Part shown: piece by piece, positions 1 to 8,574 of the stretch
Numbering within the stretch: position 1 is the first letter of the stretch
How the letters are laid out: every line of letters begins with the position of its first letter
NCBI GenBank assembly: GCA_020722985.1
Contig: DYJU01000012.1
Location: 1 to 40,579, forward strand
From: Candidatus Methylomirabilis sp.
GTDB taxonomy: Bacteria; Oederibacteriota; PGYV01; DYJU01
Length of the DNA: 40,579 bases
Reading direction: 5' to 3'
Translations under genes and position numbers: made by a program
The notes under the pieces: model-generated
Database searches by the model: none
What the model saw: the letters and a program-made list of their open reading frames with translations, nothing else
What the model was told of the DNA's origin: nothing

Positions 1-1612
1 TATTTGTCCTGGTGTTGGTTGGAGTATTTGTCGGCGTATTTGTCCGCGTATTTGTCCGCGTATTTGTCCGCGTATTTGTCCGCGTATTTGTCCGCGTATA
101 AGTTGGAGTGAACGTATTTGTGGGAGTATATGTCCGTGTAAAAGTTGGCGTATTTGTTGGTGATGAAACCGAACAGCAAGCGCCATCAACTACATATGGA
201 TATGGAGCGCAGGAATGCCTGAGTTCAACTGCATCTAAATAAATTGAACCAGCAACCCCAGGTGAATTTACGTTCCTCCACCTTATCTGCGTTGCGCTCG
301 CATAAGCACCTATTAAATTCATACAAAATGTTTGGGTCTGCCCTGCATTTACTGTAAACTGATTTGTAATATCTCCGTCCCAGTTTTGATTCCATATCAC
401 CATTGTTAAATTTGCTGTATAGGTATTCCTTAATGTAAAACATATCTGGTCATATAATTGTATATCTGATGGAGATATATTTCTTACAAAAAGATCATTG
501 CTTGACCATAATGCCCCGGAGAACATCAGGGAACCTCCTCCTGTCCCATTTGCATCCCATGTATTAGTCCAACTTCCGCCTGTATATCCATTTGCCCCAC
601 TCTGAAAACATGATATTATTGGATTGTCTCCCGGATCCTTCACATTTACTCCTGGTATACATGGCGTTTGCGGTGGTGTCGGACAACATACAGGTGTATA
701 TGCATAGTCTAACATATTTTGTATCCATGGATTCATTACACCTGACGTAGTAGCCGATGAATTTAGTATTGAATCATCTCCCCAGTATATAAAATGTCCA
801 CCTGAACCATTTACATTATCCCATGCAAATCCTATTGCTTTGTTAGAATCTCCTGCTTCTATTGCCCATACATTTGCTGCTGGCAAACCGCCATATGTCA
901 TCAAATAATAACCAGAATATTCAAGTCCATTTGCATTTGATAAAGTATTATAATCACTTATTATATTCTGACTTCCTGTTGGGTTAGCTGCTGTTGGTCC
1001 CTGCGGTCCTATTCTCCAACCATGTGAATCAGGCAGAGATGTGCCGAGAACTGCATTAAATAAAACATGCATATTCTCCATCCTGCTTACAAACCCGCTT
1101 GGTCCTAAGCCACCGCAATCTCCACCGCCCGGATCCCAGTAATTATCTCCTGTTACTATCAAGTTCCCGCCATTCCTTACATAATTTGCATATTTATCTA
1201 CATCTGCCTGAACTATTGTATCTCCCCGTACATAATTCCAGCATTGTGCTCCTCCATATACATTCTGATTTGAAAATCTTAAATCTAAAACTAAACAATA
1301 ATTCTCTGGCGTAAGTGGTAACGCCTGATTAAATGATGTTGGTGCACCTGCAAAAGTTTGACCGTTGTTTGTTGCTATCGGAACACCTATTTCTTCTATC
1401 TGAAACCCAAGGTCATTTAAAAATTTTCTAAATCCAAATTGTGCTGTATATATATTTGTTGAAAATCCTACATCGCTTGTATAAATAACAAGAACTCTTT
1501 TACCAGCAGTTCCAGTTGGTGGTCCTGGAGTTGGGTCTGCCATCAATGACGAAATTAGATAAATCCCCAGCAATGCAATCATTATTAAAATTGCTTTTCT
1601 TAATTTTTTCAT
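1..1612 (-). CDS. Secreted protein with Thr-rich repeat tail (partial, C-terminus beyond window)
   Basis: The frame is open from an ATG at 1612 to the window edge (at least 537 codons), preceded by AGAGGT. Residues 1-25 form a signal peptide (MKKLRKAILIMIALLGIYLI). Residues about 36-230 begin GKRVLVIYTSDVG and look like an alpha/beta, glutamine-amidotransferase-like fold with many Gly/Asn turns. Residues about 324-467, containing DGDITNQFTVNAGQ and paired cysteines, resemble a jelly-roll carbohydrate-binding module. From about residue 485 the chain becomes a Thr/Pro/Asn/Arg linker ending in TRTN repeats. It is probably an exported or surface-attached protein. The fold assignments are inference and I do not recognise a function. 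The linker suggests a further domain or surface anchor beyond the left edge. Confidence 0.8.
   Translation of the reverse strand, partial: MKKLRKAILIMIALLGIYLISSLMADPTPGPPTGTAGKRVLVIYTSDVGFSTNIYTAQFGFRKFLNDLGFQIEEIGVPIATNNGQTFAGAPTSFNQALPLTPENYCLVLDLRFSNQNVYGGAQCWNYVRGDTIVQADVDKYANYVRNGGNLIVTGDNYWDPGGGDCGGLGPSGFVSRMENMHVLFNAVLGTSLPDSHGWRIGPQGPTAANPTGSQNIISDYNTLSNANGLEYSGYYLMTYGGLPAANVWAIEAGDSNKAIGFAWDNVNGSGGHFIYWGDDSILNSSATTSGVMNPWIQNMLDYAYTPVCCPTPPQTPCIPGVNVKDPGDNPIISCFQSGANGYTGGSWTNTWDANGTGGGSLMFSGALWSSNDLFVRNISPSDIQLYDQICFTLRNTYTANLTMVIWNQNWDGDITNQFTVNAGQTQTFCMNLIGAYASATQIRWRNVNSPGVAGSIYLDAVELRHSCAPYPYVVDGACCSVSSPTNTPTFTRTYTPTNTFTPTYTRTNTRTNTRTNTRTNTRTNTPTNTPTNTRTN
24..99 (-). repeat. 12-bp coding tandem repeat (TRTN units)
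   Basis: Five exact head-to-tail copies of CGTATTTGTCCG occupy 35-94, flanked by degenerate copies. On the minus strand each unit encodes Thr-Arg-Thr-Asn in the linker of the secreted protein. Exact repetition at DNA level suggests recent slippage expansion, so copy number may vary between strains or be mis-assembled. Confidence 0.9.
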
Positions 1613-1643
1613 TTTTTACCTCTTTGCATTGCCCCAATTTTAG

Positions 1644-1655
1644 TTTAACGTTAAA
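1644..1655. promoter_or_regulatory. Perfect palindrome TTTAACGTTAAA
   Basis: A 12-base perfect palindrome lies between the putative promoter and the start codon of the secreted-protein gene. It could be an operator for a dimeric regulator. In A+T-rich DNA a 12-base palindrome can arise by chance, so support is weak. Confidence 0.25.
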
Positions 1656-1669
1656 TATTTTATTTGTAA

Positions 1670-1697
1670 ATCATAACCTTATTTTTAGACAATTCAA
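1670..1697 (-). promoter_or_regulatory. Putative sigma-70 promoter of the secreted-protein gene
   Basis: On the minus strand TTGAAT (1692-1697) is followed after 16 bases by TATGAT (1670-1675), about 55 bases before the ATG at 1612. The match is moderate at each box. The gap 1613-1759 holds nothing else recognisable. Confidence 0.4.
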
Positions 1698-1759
1698 ACT
1701 AAAAAAAGTTTTGCGAAAACCTTTATTTTATAAAAATATAGCATAAATATATGAAAAAA

Positions 1760-4384
1760 TCAAGTATTTTTAATTTTATTTTTTAATTCCTTTAATTTAT
1801 TTAAAGCATCAATTGGCGTTATTTTATCAATATCAATGTTTATAATTTCATCTATTATTTCATTATATGTAAAATCAAAAAGATCTAATTGCTCATTATT
1901 TTTACTACTATTTTCTACTATTTTTGATTTCCCATTCCTGCCATAATTTGCTTTTTCTAAATTTCTTAATATCTTTCTTGCATTTTCTATTATAATCTCT
2001 GGCAATCCAGCAAGATGCGCAACATGAATACCATAACTTCTGTCAGTTGAACCTTTAATTATTTTTCTTAAAAAAATTATTTTATCACCTATTTCCTTCA
2101 CCTGAATATTATAATTTTTAACTCCCTTTAAATAATCTGCAATTTCAGTTAATTCATAATAATGAGTTGCAAATAATGTTTTTGATTTTAAATTATTATG
2201 TATGTATTCTGTAACTGCCCAGGCAATTGAAATACCATCAAAAGTGCTTGTTCCACGTCCTACTTCATCTAAAAGTATCAATGATTTATCAGTTGCATTA
2301 TTTAAAATATTTGCAGTTTCAATCATTTCAACCATAAATGTAGATTGTCCCCGTGATAAAAAATCAGAAGCACCAACCCTTGTAAAAATTTTATCCACTA
2401 TTCCTATTTTTGCTTCTTCTACAGGAACAAAAGAACCAATCTGTGCCATTACAACTATTAAGGCAACCTGTCGCATATATGTTGATTTACCAGCCATATT
2501 AGGACCTGTAATAATCATTATCCTGTTTTCATCACTATCTAAATAAGTATCATTTGCAATAAATTCATTGTATCCTAATGCTTTTTCAACAATCGGATGC
2601 CTTCCTTCTTTTATTATTATTTCTGACGAATCATTAATTTCTGGTTTTATATAATTATTGTTAATCGCAGATATACTTAATGAGACAAGACAATCAATTT
2701 CTGCTATTTTTTGAGAAACCTCCTGTAAATCATTTACATATTTAATTATATCATTCCTTATTTTGCAAAAAATTTCATATTCTAAATTTTTTATTTTTTC
2801 CTGAGAATTTAAAATGGTATTTTCGTATTCTTTTAATTCCGGTGTTATAAAGCGTTCGGCATTGACCAGAGTTTGTTTTCTTATATAATCATCCGGAACA
2901 TTTTTTAAATTTGCTTTACTAACTTCAATATAATAACCAAAAACAGAAGTATATCCAACCTTAAGTGATGATATTTTTGTTCGCTGTCTTTCCCTTTCCT
3001 GTAATGTTTCTATCCACCTTTTCCCATTTTGTGTTATATCTTTTAATTTTTTTAGTTCTTCATCAAATTCAGATTTTATAATACCTCCCTCTTTTATTGT
3101 TAAAGGAGGATCATCAATTATTGATTTTTCAATTAAATCTTTAATCAATACTAAATTGTTATTTATCAATTTAAATTTTTCTTTTAATGTTTTATTATCA
3201 CTTGTATCAATTTTATCCTGAAGTTTTATTGTAATCTCTATACTTTTCTTAAGCGCTATTAAATCACGTGCATTTATGTTCTCACTCCCTAATTTCCCTG
3301 CTATTCTTTCTATATCAGATATGTCATTTAATAATTCTTTTATACTTTCCCTTATATCAGAAAAATCAATAAAAAACTGAATTATTTCCTGCCTTTCTTT
3401 TATTTTTTCAATATTAGCAAGTGGCATCTGTAACCATTTTTTAAGTTTTCTTCCTCCCATTGCTGTTGATGTATAATCAAGAACGTCATATAAACTTCCG
3501 GGATTTACACCTTTTATTATTGGTTCAATAATTTCTAAATTTTTTAAACTAACTGCATCAATTTGCAATATGTCTTTGTCAGAGTAAAAAACTATTCTAT
3601 TTATATGATATAAAACAGTTTTTTGTGTATCGTAAAGATAATTTAAAATAGAACCTACTGCTGAGATTACGCTATTTTTTCCTTCCAGATTAAAACAATC
3701 AAGTGAATTAATATTAAAATGTTCTTTTATTTTTTCATAGGCAAAATCATAATCAAATTTTAAATCATCATAAAAATTAATATAAATTTTCTGTAATCTT
3801 TTTATAAATAGATTATTAAATTTACTATCGTTTTTTAAAATTTCTGGTAATAAAATTTCAGATGGTTTTATCTTTTCTATTTCATCTATCAAAATATCAA
3901 TATCTTTTTTAAAATTTATTTCCTTTACATAGAACTCTCCTGTTGAAACATCAATAAAAGCAATTCCTGCAATTATATCATTAATCACTAAAGAAAGTAA
4001 AAAATTGTTTTCTTTTTTTTCAAGTGCAGTTTCATCAATCAATGTTCCTGGAGTTACAATTTTTACTATTTCTCTTTTTACAATACTTTTTGCAAGTTTT
4101 GGATCTTCTACCTGTTCACATATGGCAACTTTATGACCACTATTTATTAATTTTAAAATGTAGGAGTTGGCAGCATGGAATGGAACTCCGCACATTGGTA
4201 TCTTTATTTTTCTATTTTCCCCAGCGCTTCTCGTTGTTAATGCAATCTGTAAAATTTTAGAAGCAATTTTTGCATCATCGCCAAACATTTCATAAAAATC
4301 ACCTAATCTGAAAAACAAAATAGCATCAGAATATTTTTTCTTAATCTCTAAATACTGCTTCATCATAGGGGTTAAATCAGACAT
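1760..4384 (-). CDS. mutS: DNA mismatch repair protein MutS
   Basis: An 874-residue MutS of normal length. It recognises mismatches and small loops in DNA and recruits MutL in an ATP-dependent way. The N-terminus has the mismatch-probing Phe-X-Glu motif within FFRLGDFYEMF. The connector, lever and clamp regions follow. The ATPase starts with Walker A GPNMAGKST at residues 627-635, followed by LILLDEVGRGTSTFDG and the ATHYYEL histidine motif. QLDLF at residues 832-836 near the C-terminus is a textbook beta-clamp-binding peptide. The gene starts 13 bases after the upstream TPR gene and probably shares its transcript. No key residue appears to be missing. Confidence 0.98.
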   Translation of the reverse strand: MSDLTPMMKQYLEIKKKYSDAILFFRLGDFYEMFGDDAKIASKILQIALTTRSAGENRKIKIPMCGVPFHAANSYILKLINSGHKVAICEQVEDPKLAKSIVKREIVKIVTPGTLIDETALEKKENNFLLSLVINDIIAGIAFIDVSTGEFYVKEINFKKDIDILIDEIEKIKPSEILLPEILKNDSKFNNLFIKRLQKIYINFYDDLKFDYDFAYEKIKEHFNINSLDCFNLEGKNSVISAVGSILNYLYDTQKTVLYHINRIVFYSDKDILQIDAVSLKNLEIIEPIIKGVNPGSLYDVLDYTSTAMGGRKLKKWLQMPLANIEKIKERQEIIQFFIDFSDIRESIKELLNDISDIERIAGKLGSENINARDLIALKKSIEITIKLQDKIDTSDNKTLKEKFKLINNNLVLIKDLIEKSIIDDPPLTIKEGGIIKSEFDEELKKLKDITQNGKRWIETLQERERQRTKISSLKVGYTSVFGYYIEVSKANLKNVPDDYIRKQTLVNAERFITPELKEYENTILNSQEKIKNLEYEIFCKIRNDIIKYVNDLQEVSQKIAEIDCLVSLSISAINNNYIKPEINDSSEIIIKEGRHPIVEKALGYNEFIANDTYLDSDENRIMIITGPNMAGKSTYMRQVALIVVMAQIGSFVPVEEAKIGIVDKIFTRVGASDFLSRGQSTFMVEMIETANILNNATDKSLILLDEVGRGTSTFDGISIAWAVTEYIHNNLKSKTLFATHYYELTEIADYLKGVKNYNIQVKEIGDKIIFLRKIIKGSTDRSYGIHVAHLAGLPEIIIENARKILRNLEKANYGRNGKSKIVENSSKNNEQLDLFDFTYNEIIDEIINIDIDKITPIDALNKLKELKNKIKNT

Positions 4385-4397
4385 GGTTGGTAATATT

Positions 4398-5279
4398 TTA
4401 ATTTTTTTCTAAAAATTTTTTTAATTTTTTAATTTTATTTTCGGCATAATTTTTCCATACAGTATCTGGATATATTTCTAACAATGATTGATATATTTCA
4501 TTAGCAAGTTCATACTCACCTGATTTAAAATTCGCTTCTGCCAGTCCAAGCATTGCTTCTTCTGAAAAGGAAGAAGTTGTTTTTAAAATTTTTTGAAAGG
4601 TATCTTTGGCTTTTTCATAATCTTTCTTCTTTATAAAAATCATCCCTTTATATAAATTAGCAAGAGAAAGCAATGCTTCATTATTTTCTTTCTTTATAAC
4701 TCTGTCATAATATTCTATGGCTTTATCAAAATCACCTTTTTCAGCATAAATATGCCCGGAATAAATTGCTGACCAGTTATAAAACCAGAAATCACTATTG
4801 TATTTTCGCAAAATATCATTGAATTTATTTAACGCTTCAGAATAATTTGCATTTTGTTTATAAATAAGAGCTGCGTTGAATATTGCTAAAATTATATATT
4901 TACCATCCGGAAATTTTTGAATATATGCCTCATAAGCTTTTACCGCATTTATATACTGCCCCATTTTTGTTCTTATTTTAGCTATATAAAAAAAGGCTTC
5001 CTCAGCATAAATATTATCTTTAAAATTAAAGATTATTTTTTTATATTCTTCTATTGCTTTTTCATTTTCTCCCCTTGCTTCATATATTTTTGCAGTTATA
5101 AAATGAGCAGACAAATCCCAATCACTTCCAGGGTAAACCTTCTTTATTTTAAGGCAAATTTTAATGGCTTCTTCATATTTCCCTTTTTGATATAAACTTT
5201 CTGCCTGATTTATTAAATCATCAGAGATTACAGGAAGGATAAAAAAAAATAAAAAACAAAAAAAAATTTTATTCCGCAT
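4398..5279 (-). CDS. Exported TPR-repeat protein (BamD/YbgF-like)
   Basis: A 293-residue protein with an N-terminal signal peptide ending near PVIS. The rest consists of tandem tetratricopeptide helices, for example YQKGKYEEAIKICLKI, GENEKAIEEYKKI and GDFDKAIEYYDRVI. Repeats with the spacing of BamD/YbgF-type periplasmic scaffolds occur about seven times. No enzymatic domain is visible, so a protein-protein scaffold role in the envelope is inferred. The ATG lies 11 bases inside the 3' end of the upstream TPR gene, implying translational coupling. The stop codon is followed 13 bases later by mutS. Confidence 0.8.
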   Translation of the reverse strand: MRNKIFFCFLFFFILPVISDDLINQAESLYQKGKYEEAIKICLKIKKVYPGSDWDLSAHFITAKIYEARGENEKAIEEYKKIIFNFKDNIYAEEAFFYIAKIRTKMGQYINAVKAYEAYIQKFPDGKYIILAIFNAALIYKQNANYSEALNKFNDILRKYNSDFWFYNWSAIYSGHIYAEKGDFDKAIEYYDRVIKKENNEALLSLANLYKGMIFIKKKDYEKAKDTFQKILKTTSSFSEEAMLGLAEANFKSGEYELANEIYQSLLEIYPDTVWKNYAENKIKKLKKFLEKN

Positions 5280-6357
5280 AAACTTTATTTTCTATTTCTT
5301 TTATATTTTTCAATGATTTAATTCTTTCTTCTGCCTGATGGACATAATCTTCTTTTGAAAAATATTCATATATAACTTTATTATATGCCTCTTTAGCATT
5401 TTTATAATCGCCTGCTAATTTATAAGTATCACCAATATGCATTGCTGCCATTGGAGCCCATTCTGTATCCTTAAATTTATATTTTATAAGTTTATATTCT
5501 TTTATTGCGCTTTTATATCTGTGGGTTTGCGCATAGGTTGATGCCAGTTGAAATCTTGCCTGTATCTCCCATAAAGTTCCGGGATAATATCTCATAACAT
5601 TTTTATAAATTACCTCTGTTCTTTTAAAATTTTCCTGTTTCATATAAATTATCGCTAATCTAAAATAAGCCCTTATGGCTTCTTCTTTTCCTTTTGATTT
5701 ACGAATAATTTCTTTGTATATTTCAATTGCATAAGGCCATTTTTCTAATTTTTCATAACAACCTGCCAATCTATATGTCGCTTCAGTTGTCAATGAAAAA
5801 CCAGGTTTTTCCGCAAGAACTTTTTGATATTCTACAATTGCTTTATCATAATCACGATTATATTCATAAGCATTGGCTAAAGCATAACGAATATCATAAA
5901 GTTGTTTGGATGTAGGATAATTTTGTATTATTCTTGCCCAGATTTCTGCTGCTCCTTCATAATCTTCTATATCATAATATTTTTTCCCTTCTTTAAATAA
6001 ATCCAGAACTTCTTTTTCCATCTCTTCTTTTGTTTTTTCTTTTTCCTGAATTGATATTGGTTCTTTAAACATTGCTTCTTTTTCAATAACGGAAGTGGGA
6101 GTATAAGTTGGGGTTGGAAGTATTTTTTTCCCTTCTAAAATTTCTTTTCTTTCTTCTTCTTTTGCTGCTTCTTGCATTGCTGGTAAAAAATTATCTTCTG
6201 GCAATGTTTCAATATCAGGAACATTTTTTAAATCTTCATTGGCATTAGATACATTTATTCTATTATTATCCCACGCAAAAGGATCTGGTTCATTTTGTGC
6301 TAAAATATTGAATAAAAAAACAAGAAAAATAATTAAAATAAATGATATGTTTCTCAT
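5269..6357 (-). CDS. Exported TPR-repeat protein with Thr-Pro linker
   Basis: A 362-residue protein. The signal peptide ends near FNILA/Q. It is followed by an acidic, low-complexity stretch with LPTPTYTPT around residue 80 and a Glu/Lys-rich segment. From about residue 110 there are five to six TPR units, such as YDIEDYEGAAEIWARII and YNRDYDKAIVEYQKVL. The arrangement matches outer-membrane-assembly or TolPal-associated TPR proteins. Partners are unknown. It is the first gene of the TPR-TPR-mutS operon. The ATG is preceded by AGGAGTG, and a TTGACA-type promoter lies upstream. Confidence 0.8.
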   Translation of the reverse strand: MRNISFILIIFLVFLFNILAQNEPDPFAWDNNRINVSNANEDLKNVPDIETLPEDNFLPAMQEAAKEEERKEILEGKKILPTPTYTPTSVIEKEAMFKEPISIQEKEKTKEEMEKEVLDLFKEGKKYYDIEDYEGAAEIWARIIQNYPTSKQLYDIRYALANAYEYNRDYDKAIVEYQKVLAEKPGFSLTTEATYRLAGCYEKLEKWPYAIEIYKEIIRKSKGKEEAIRAYFRLAIIYMKQENFKRTEVIYKNVMRYYPGTLWEIQARFQLASTYAQTHRYKSAIKEYKLIKYKFKDTEWAPMAAMHIGDTYKLAGDYKNAKEAYNKVIYEYFSKEDYVHQAEERIKSLKNIKEIENKVYAE

Positions 6358-6388
6358 AAATTCACTCCTAAAATAATTTCATATATTA

Positions 6389-6417
6389 AAATTATCACAA
6401 TATTATATATTTGTCAA
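6389..6417 (-). promoter_or_regulatory. Putative sigma-70 promoter of the TPR-TPR-mutS operon
   Basis: On the minus strand an exact TTGACA (6412-6417) is followed after 17 bases by TAATTT (6389-6394). An alternative -10, GATAAT (6391-6396), carries an upstream TG at a 15-base spacing. Either places transcription start about 20-30 bases before the ATG at 6357. Confidence 0.55.
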
Positions 6418-6484
6418 TAAATTTAACTTTTTTGTTAATGTCCAATATTGTGTGGACTTTTCAAAAGGCTAAAAATTATGGTAT

Positions 6485-6506
6485 AGACGCCCATCCATGG
6501 GCGTCT
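6485..6506. repeat. Perfect 9-bp stem hairpin AGACGCCCA/TGGGCGTCT
   Basis: AGACGCCCA (6485-6493) and TGGGCGTCT (6498-6506) are perfectly complementary around a TCCA loop. It stands out as GC-rich in an A+T-rich gap. There is only a short TTTCT after it on the plus strand and no T-run on the minus strand, so a terminator role is doubtful. It may be an independent palindromic repeat element. Confidence 0.6.
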
Positions 6507-6529
6507 TTCTAAGAAACACGCGGTGGGGG

Positions 6530-6729
6530 ACAACTAATCTTCCTTTTATTACCGATTGCCTTCTCTACTTGTACTCTTCCGTTTTCAACTGCCAGATTGC
6601 TTCGTCTGGCTCATACGGCTTTATTTTTCTCTCTGTGTTCCCATTTCGTCTTCCTAAGAATAACACCTTCAAAAATTTTCTATAAATGACCGACCTTTAT
6701 AAGATTGCTCCTTAAAACTGAACTATTAC
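6530..6729 (+). repeat. Dispersed repeat copy R1 (MITE-like)
   Basis: The core reads AATCTTCCTTTTATTACCGA, then AGATTGCTTCGTC, GCTCATACGGC and TTCCTAAGAATAACA, and the copy ends CTGAACTATTAC. The same blocks, in the same order, recur at 18845-19386 and 31962-32546. The left end is not clear in this copy. It belongs to the gene-free stretch 6358-6843. Confidence 0.75.
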
Positions 6730-6825
6730 AAAAAAAACCCGAGTTACCTAAAGACATTTACAATCTACCGCCGATTATTCTTTGCAAAATGATTTCAAAG
6801 GAGTATAACCCTGTGTCTCGGATTT
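6730..6825 (-). ncRNA. Candidate structured RNA or long-loop terminator
   Basis: On the minus strand AAATCCGAG (6817-6825) can pair with CTCGGGTTT (6735-6743). This closes a 73-base interior that includes a hairpin with CTTTG/CAAAG arms (6780-6800). The 3' strand runs straight into eight U. The stem contains one U.G wobble on the minus strand, which becomes a C.A mismatch on the plus strand, favouring transcription on the minus strand. It begins 18 bases after the stop of the 107-residue gene, so it could be that operon's terminator, an attenuator or a small RNA. I found no match to a riboswitch class I know. Confidence 0.35.
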
Positions 6826-6843
6826 CCTTTTTTTAAATTTATA

Positions 6844-7167
6844 TTATTTCAATTTCAAATCTTCTTTTTTCATCCTTAATTCCCGTGTTATAAATAAACT
6901 ACCGTCAAAATCTTCTTTTTGTTTTTGCGGATTTATTTCACCAGTTATATTAATGACAACCCCATCTTTTGCATGTTTTAACGCGTTCAATAAATCCCGA
7001 ACAAATTCTTTTGTCTTTTTTTCACTTAAATAAATAACTGGTTTTCCAGGGGGTTCCAAAAAAGTATTTGGCTTTAAAACCACAATATCAACATTCAAAT
7101 TAACAGTTGATTTATCTCTTTTGGGTTCTGTAATTTCTTTTTCCTTTTCTTCCCATCTATCAAGCAT
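6844..7167 (-). CDS. Small hypothetical protein, paralog of the next gene
   Basis: A 107-residue charged soluble protein with no signal peptide or membrane segment, which I do not recognise. Residues about 20-80 align with its 94-residue neighbour. Both have TVNL followed by a beta-strand pattern, then PVIYLSEKKTKEFVRDLL (here) against PIILLTKKKAKKFKEDL (there). Both then have [IK]N[IV][ST]GEINP. The pattern strand-helix-strand-strand suggests one small alpha/beta domain duplicated in tandem. It lies 12 bases after its paralog and is the last gene of the kelch operon. Confidence 0.7.
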   Translation of the reverse strand: MLDRWEEKEKEITEPKRDKSTVNLNVDIVVLKPNTFLEPPGKPVIYLSEKKTKEFVRDLLNALKHAKDGVVINITGEINPQKQKEDFDGSLFITRELRMKKEDLKLK

Positions 7168-7179
7168 GATATTTTACCT

Positions 7180-7464
7180 TTATTTTGTTTCAATTTTAAT
7201 AAAACTGTAATCCTTTCCTGTATCATTAACAGGATTTATTTCTCCTGAAATATTTATTTTAATATAATCACCTGTTTTAGATATATCTTTTGTTAGGTCT
7301 TCTTTAAACTTTTTTGCTTTTTTCTTTGTAAGTAAAATTATTGGCTGTACAGGTTTTTCTTGTGATGTTTTATCAATATAAATTTTTAATTTTAAATTAA
7401 CTGTTTTCTTTTTTTCATCAAAATTATTTTCTCTTTTAAAAATTTTTTCAAATATATTTTCCAT
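7180..7464 (-). CDS. Small hypothetical protein, paralog of the previous entry
   Basis: A 94-residue Lys-rich protein with no signal or membrane segment. It shares the TVNL ... PIILLTKKKAKKF ... KINISGEINP framework with the 107-residue neighbour and is clearly a tandem duplicate, although diverged to perhaps one third identity by eye. The ATG is preceded by AAGGTAG. The kelch gene is 59 bases upstream with no visible terminator between, so the three genes are probably co-transcribed. No function can be assigned. Confidence 0.7.
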   Translation of the reverse strand: MENIFEKIFKRENNFDEKKKTVNLKLKIYIDKTSQEKPVQPIILLTKKKAKKFKEDLTKDISKTGDYIKINISGEINPVNDTGKDYSFIKIETK

Positions 7465-7523
7465 AATTTTCTACCTTAAATTAATTATATATTTATTCTT
7501 TTATTAATTCAATATTTTATTTT

Positions 7524-8516
7524 TTATTGGCATTTCCATATATCATTCAATTGTCCTTTAGCATTACTCCCGCCTACAATCCATAAAAATCCATCTTTCT
7601 CAATACAATAATGATCAAACCTTTCCGAAAAAATTGTTTTTGCTGTAATTGATACCCAATTTACTCCATCTATTGACCACCATACATCATTTATTGCTCC
7701 ACTTTCTGTTTTACCACCTAAAATCCATATTCTATTTTTATATACAACGGCTGAAAATTTAGATCTTTTAGAAAATCTCGCATTATCCGTTGCTATTTCC
7801 CAGTCCATCCCATTTTCTGAATACCATACATCATTTTTAAATCCCTCATTATCTTCTCCGCCAATTATCCAGATTTTATTGTTATATGAAAGTGCCCCAA
7901 AATCAGCTCGCGGACTGAATTTCTTTCCCATATTTTCTAATTTTTTAAATTTCAATCCATCTTCAAAAACCCAAATATCATTTAAATAGCCATCTGCATT
8001 TTTTCCTGCTATTATAAATAATTTATTATTAAAAATTAAGGAAAAATGTCCATATCTTGCTGAAATATTTATTTCCGATATTGCTGTCCAGGTAATACCA
8101 TCTTTTAAATAAAAAATTTCTTGTGATTCTTTATTGTTATTTAAACCCATTATTATATATAAATTATTTTTAAAATAATTTGCTGTGTGAAAATATTTAT
8201 TCCCAAAATCCCCCTCTGCTGATTTAGTTACCCATCCATTTTCTCCATCTAAATAAATTATGTTGTTATATTTATTATTTTTATATTTACCGCCCATTAT
8301 ATGTATTTTATTATCAATTAATACACAGGCACCATTTTGTGGTATTTCTTGTTCTTCATCCAATAATAATACCTGCCAGTTTTTCATATCTGGTGTAGGT
8401 GTTGGTTTTATTTCATCAGGTGGTGGTGGACGTGTTGGGCTTTGCTGAGAAGTGCAATTATTTATAATTGATAAAAATAATAAAATAACGCAAATAACTG
8501 CTATTTCTTTTCTCAT
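7524..8516 (-). CDS. Exported kelch-repeat beta-propeller protein
   Basis: A 330-residue protein. A hydrophobic N-terminus (CVILLFLSIINNC) is followed by a Pro/Thr linker (PTRPPPPDEIKPTPTP). About six kelch-type repeats of roughly 45 residues then run to the C-terminus. Each has a hydrophobic strand ending in a GG-like turn (KIHIMGG, KLFIIAGK, KIWIIGG, RIWILGG, FLWIVGG), then NDIW or NDVW and a Trp further on. This predicts a beta-propeller outside the cytoplasm. The cysteine at the signal end could be lipidated, but INNC is a poor lipobox. The ligand or partner is unknown. It is first in an operon with two small paralogs. Confidence 0.85.
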   Translation of the reverse strand: MRKEIAVICVILLFLSIINNCTSQQSPTRPPPPDEIKPTPTPDMKNWQVLLLDEEQEIPQNGACVLIDNKIHIMGGKYKNNKYNNIIYLDGENGWVTKSAEGDFGNKYFHTANYFKNNLYIIMGLNNNKESQEIFYLKDGITWTAISEINISARYGHFSLIFNNKLFIIAGKNADGYLNDIWVFEDGLKFKKLENMGKKFSPRADFGALSYNNKIWIIGGEDNEGFKNDVWYSENGMDWEIATDNARFSKRSKFSAVVYKNRIWILGGKTESGAINDVWWSIDGVNWVSITAKTIFSERFDHYCIEKDGFLWIVGGSNAKGQLNDIWKCQ

Positions 8517-8546
8517 ATTATTCCTTTCATAAAATTTTTCTTATTT

Positions 8547-8574
8547 ATTATAATATTTATTATTGTTTTGTCAA
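8547..8574 (-). promoter_or_regulatory. Sigma-70 promoter of the kelch operon
   Basis: On the minus strand TTGACA (8569-8574), a 16-base spacer and TATAAT (8547-8552) are both exact consensus boxes. They lie 31 bases before the ATG at 8516. Confidence 0.75.

Noticed and set aside
35-94. Regular 12-bp repeats as a possible CRISPR-like array
   Set aside because: There are no unique spacers, and the period is in frame with the secreted protein, encoding TRTN.
6497-6685. Open frames within the dispersed repeats (also 19137-19441 and 32091-32317)
   Set aside because: They shift between copies, have poor starts and cover non-coding repeat cores.
6735-6825. c-di-GMP-I or TPP riboswitch
   Set aside because: CACAGGG, GCAAAG and CCTTTGAA-like stretches look suggestive. 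The receptor, P1b pairing and CCTGATCTGG-type core that define these classes are missing.
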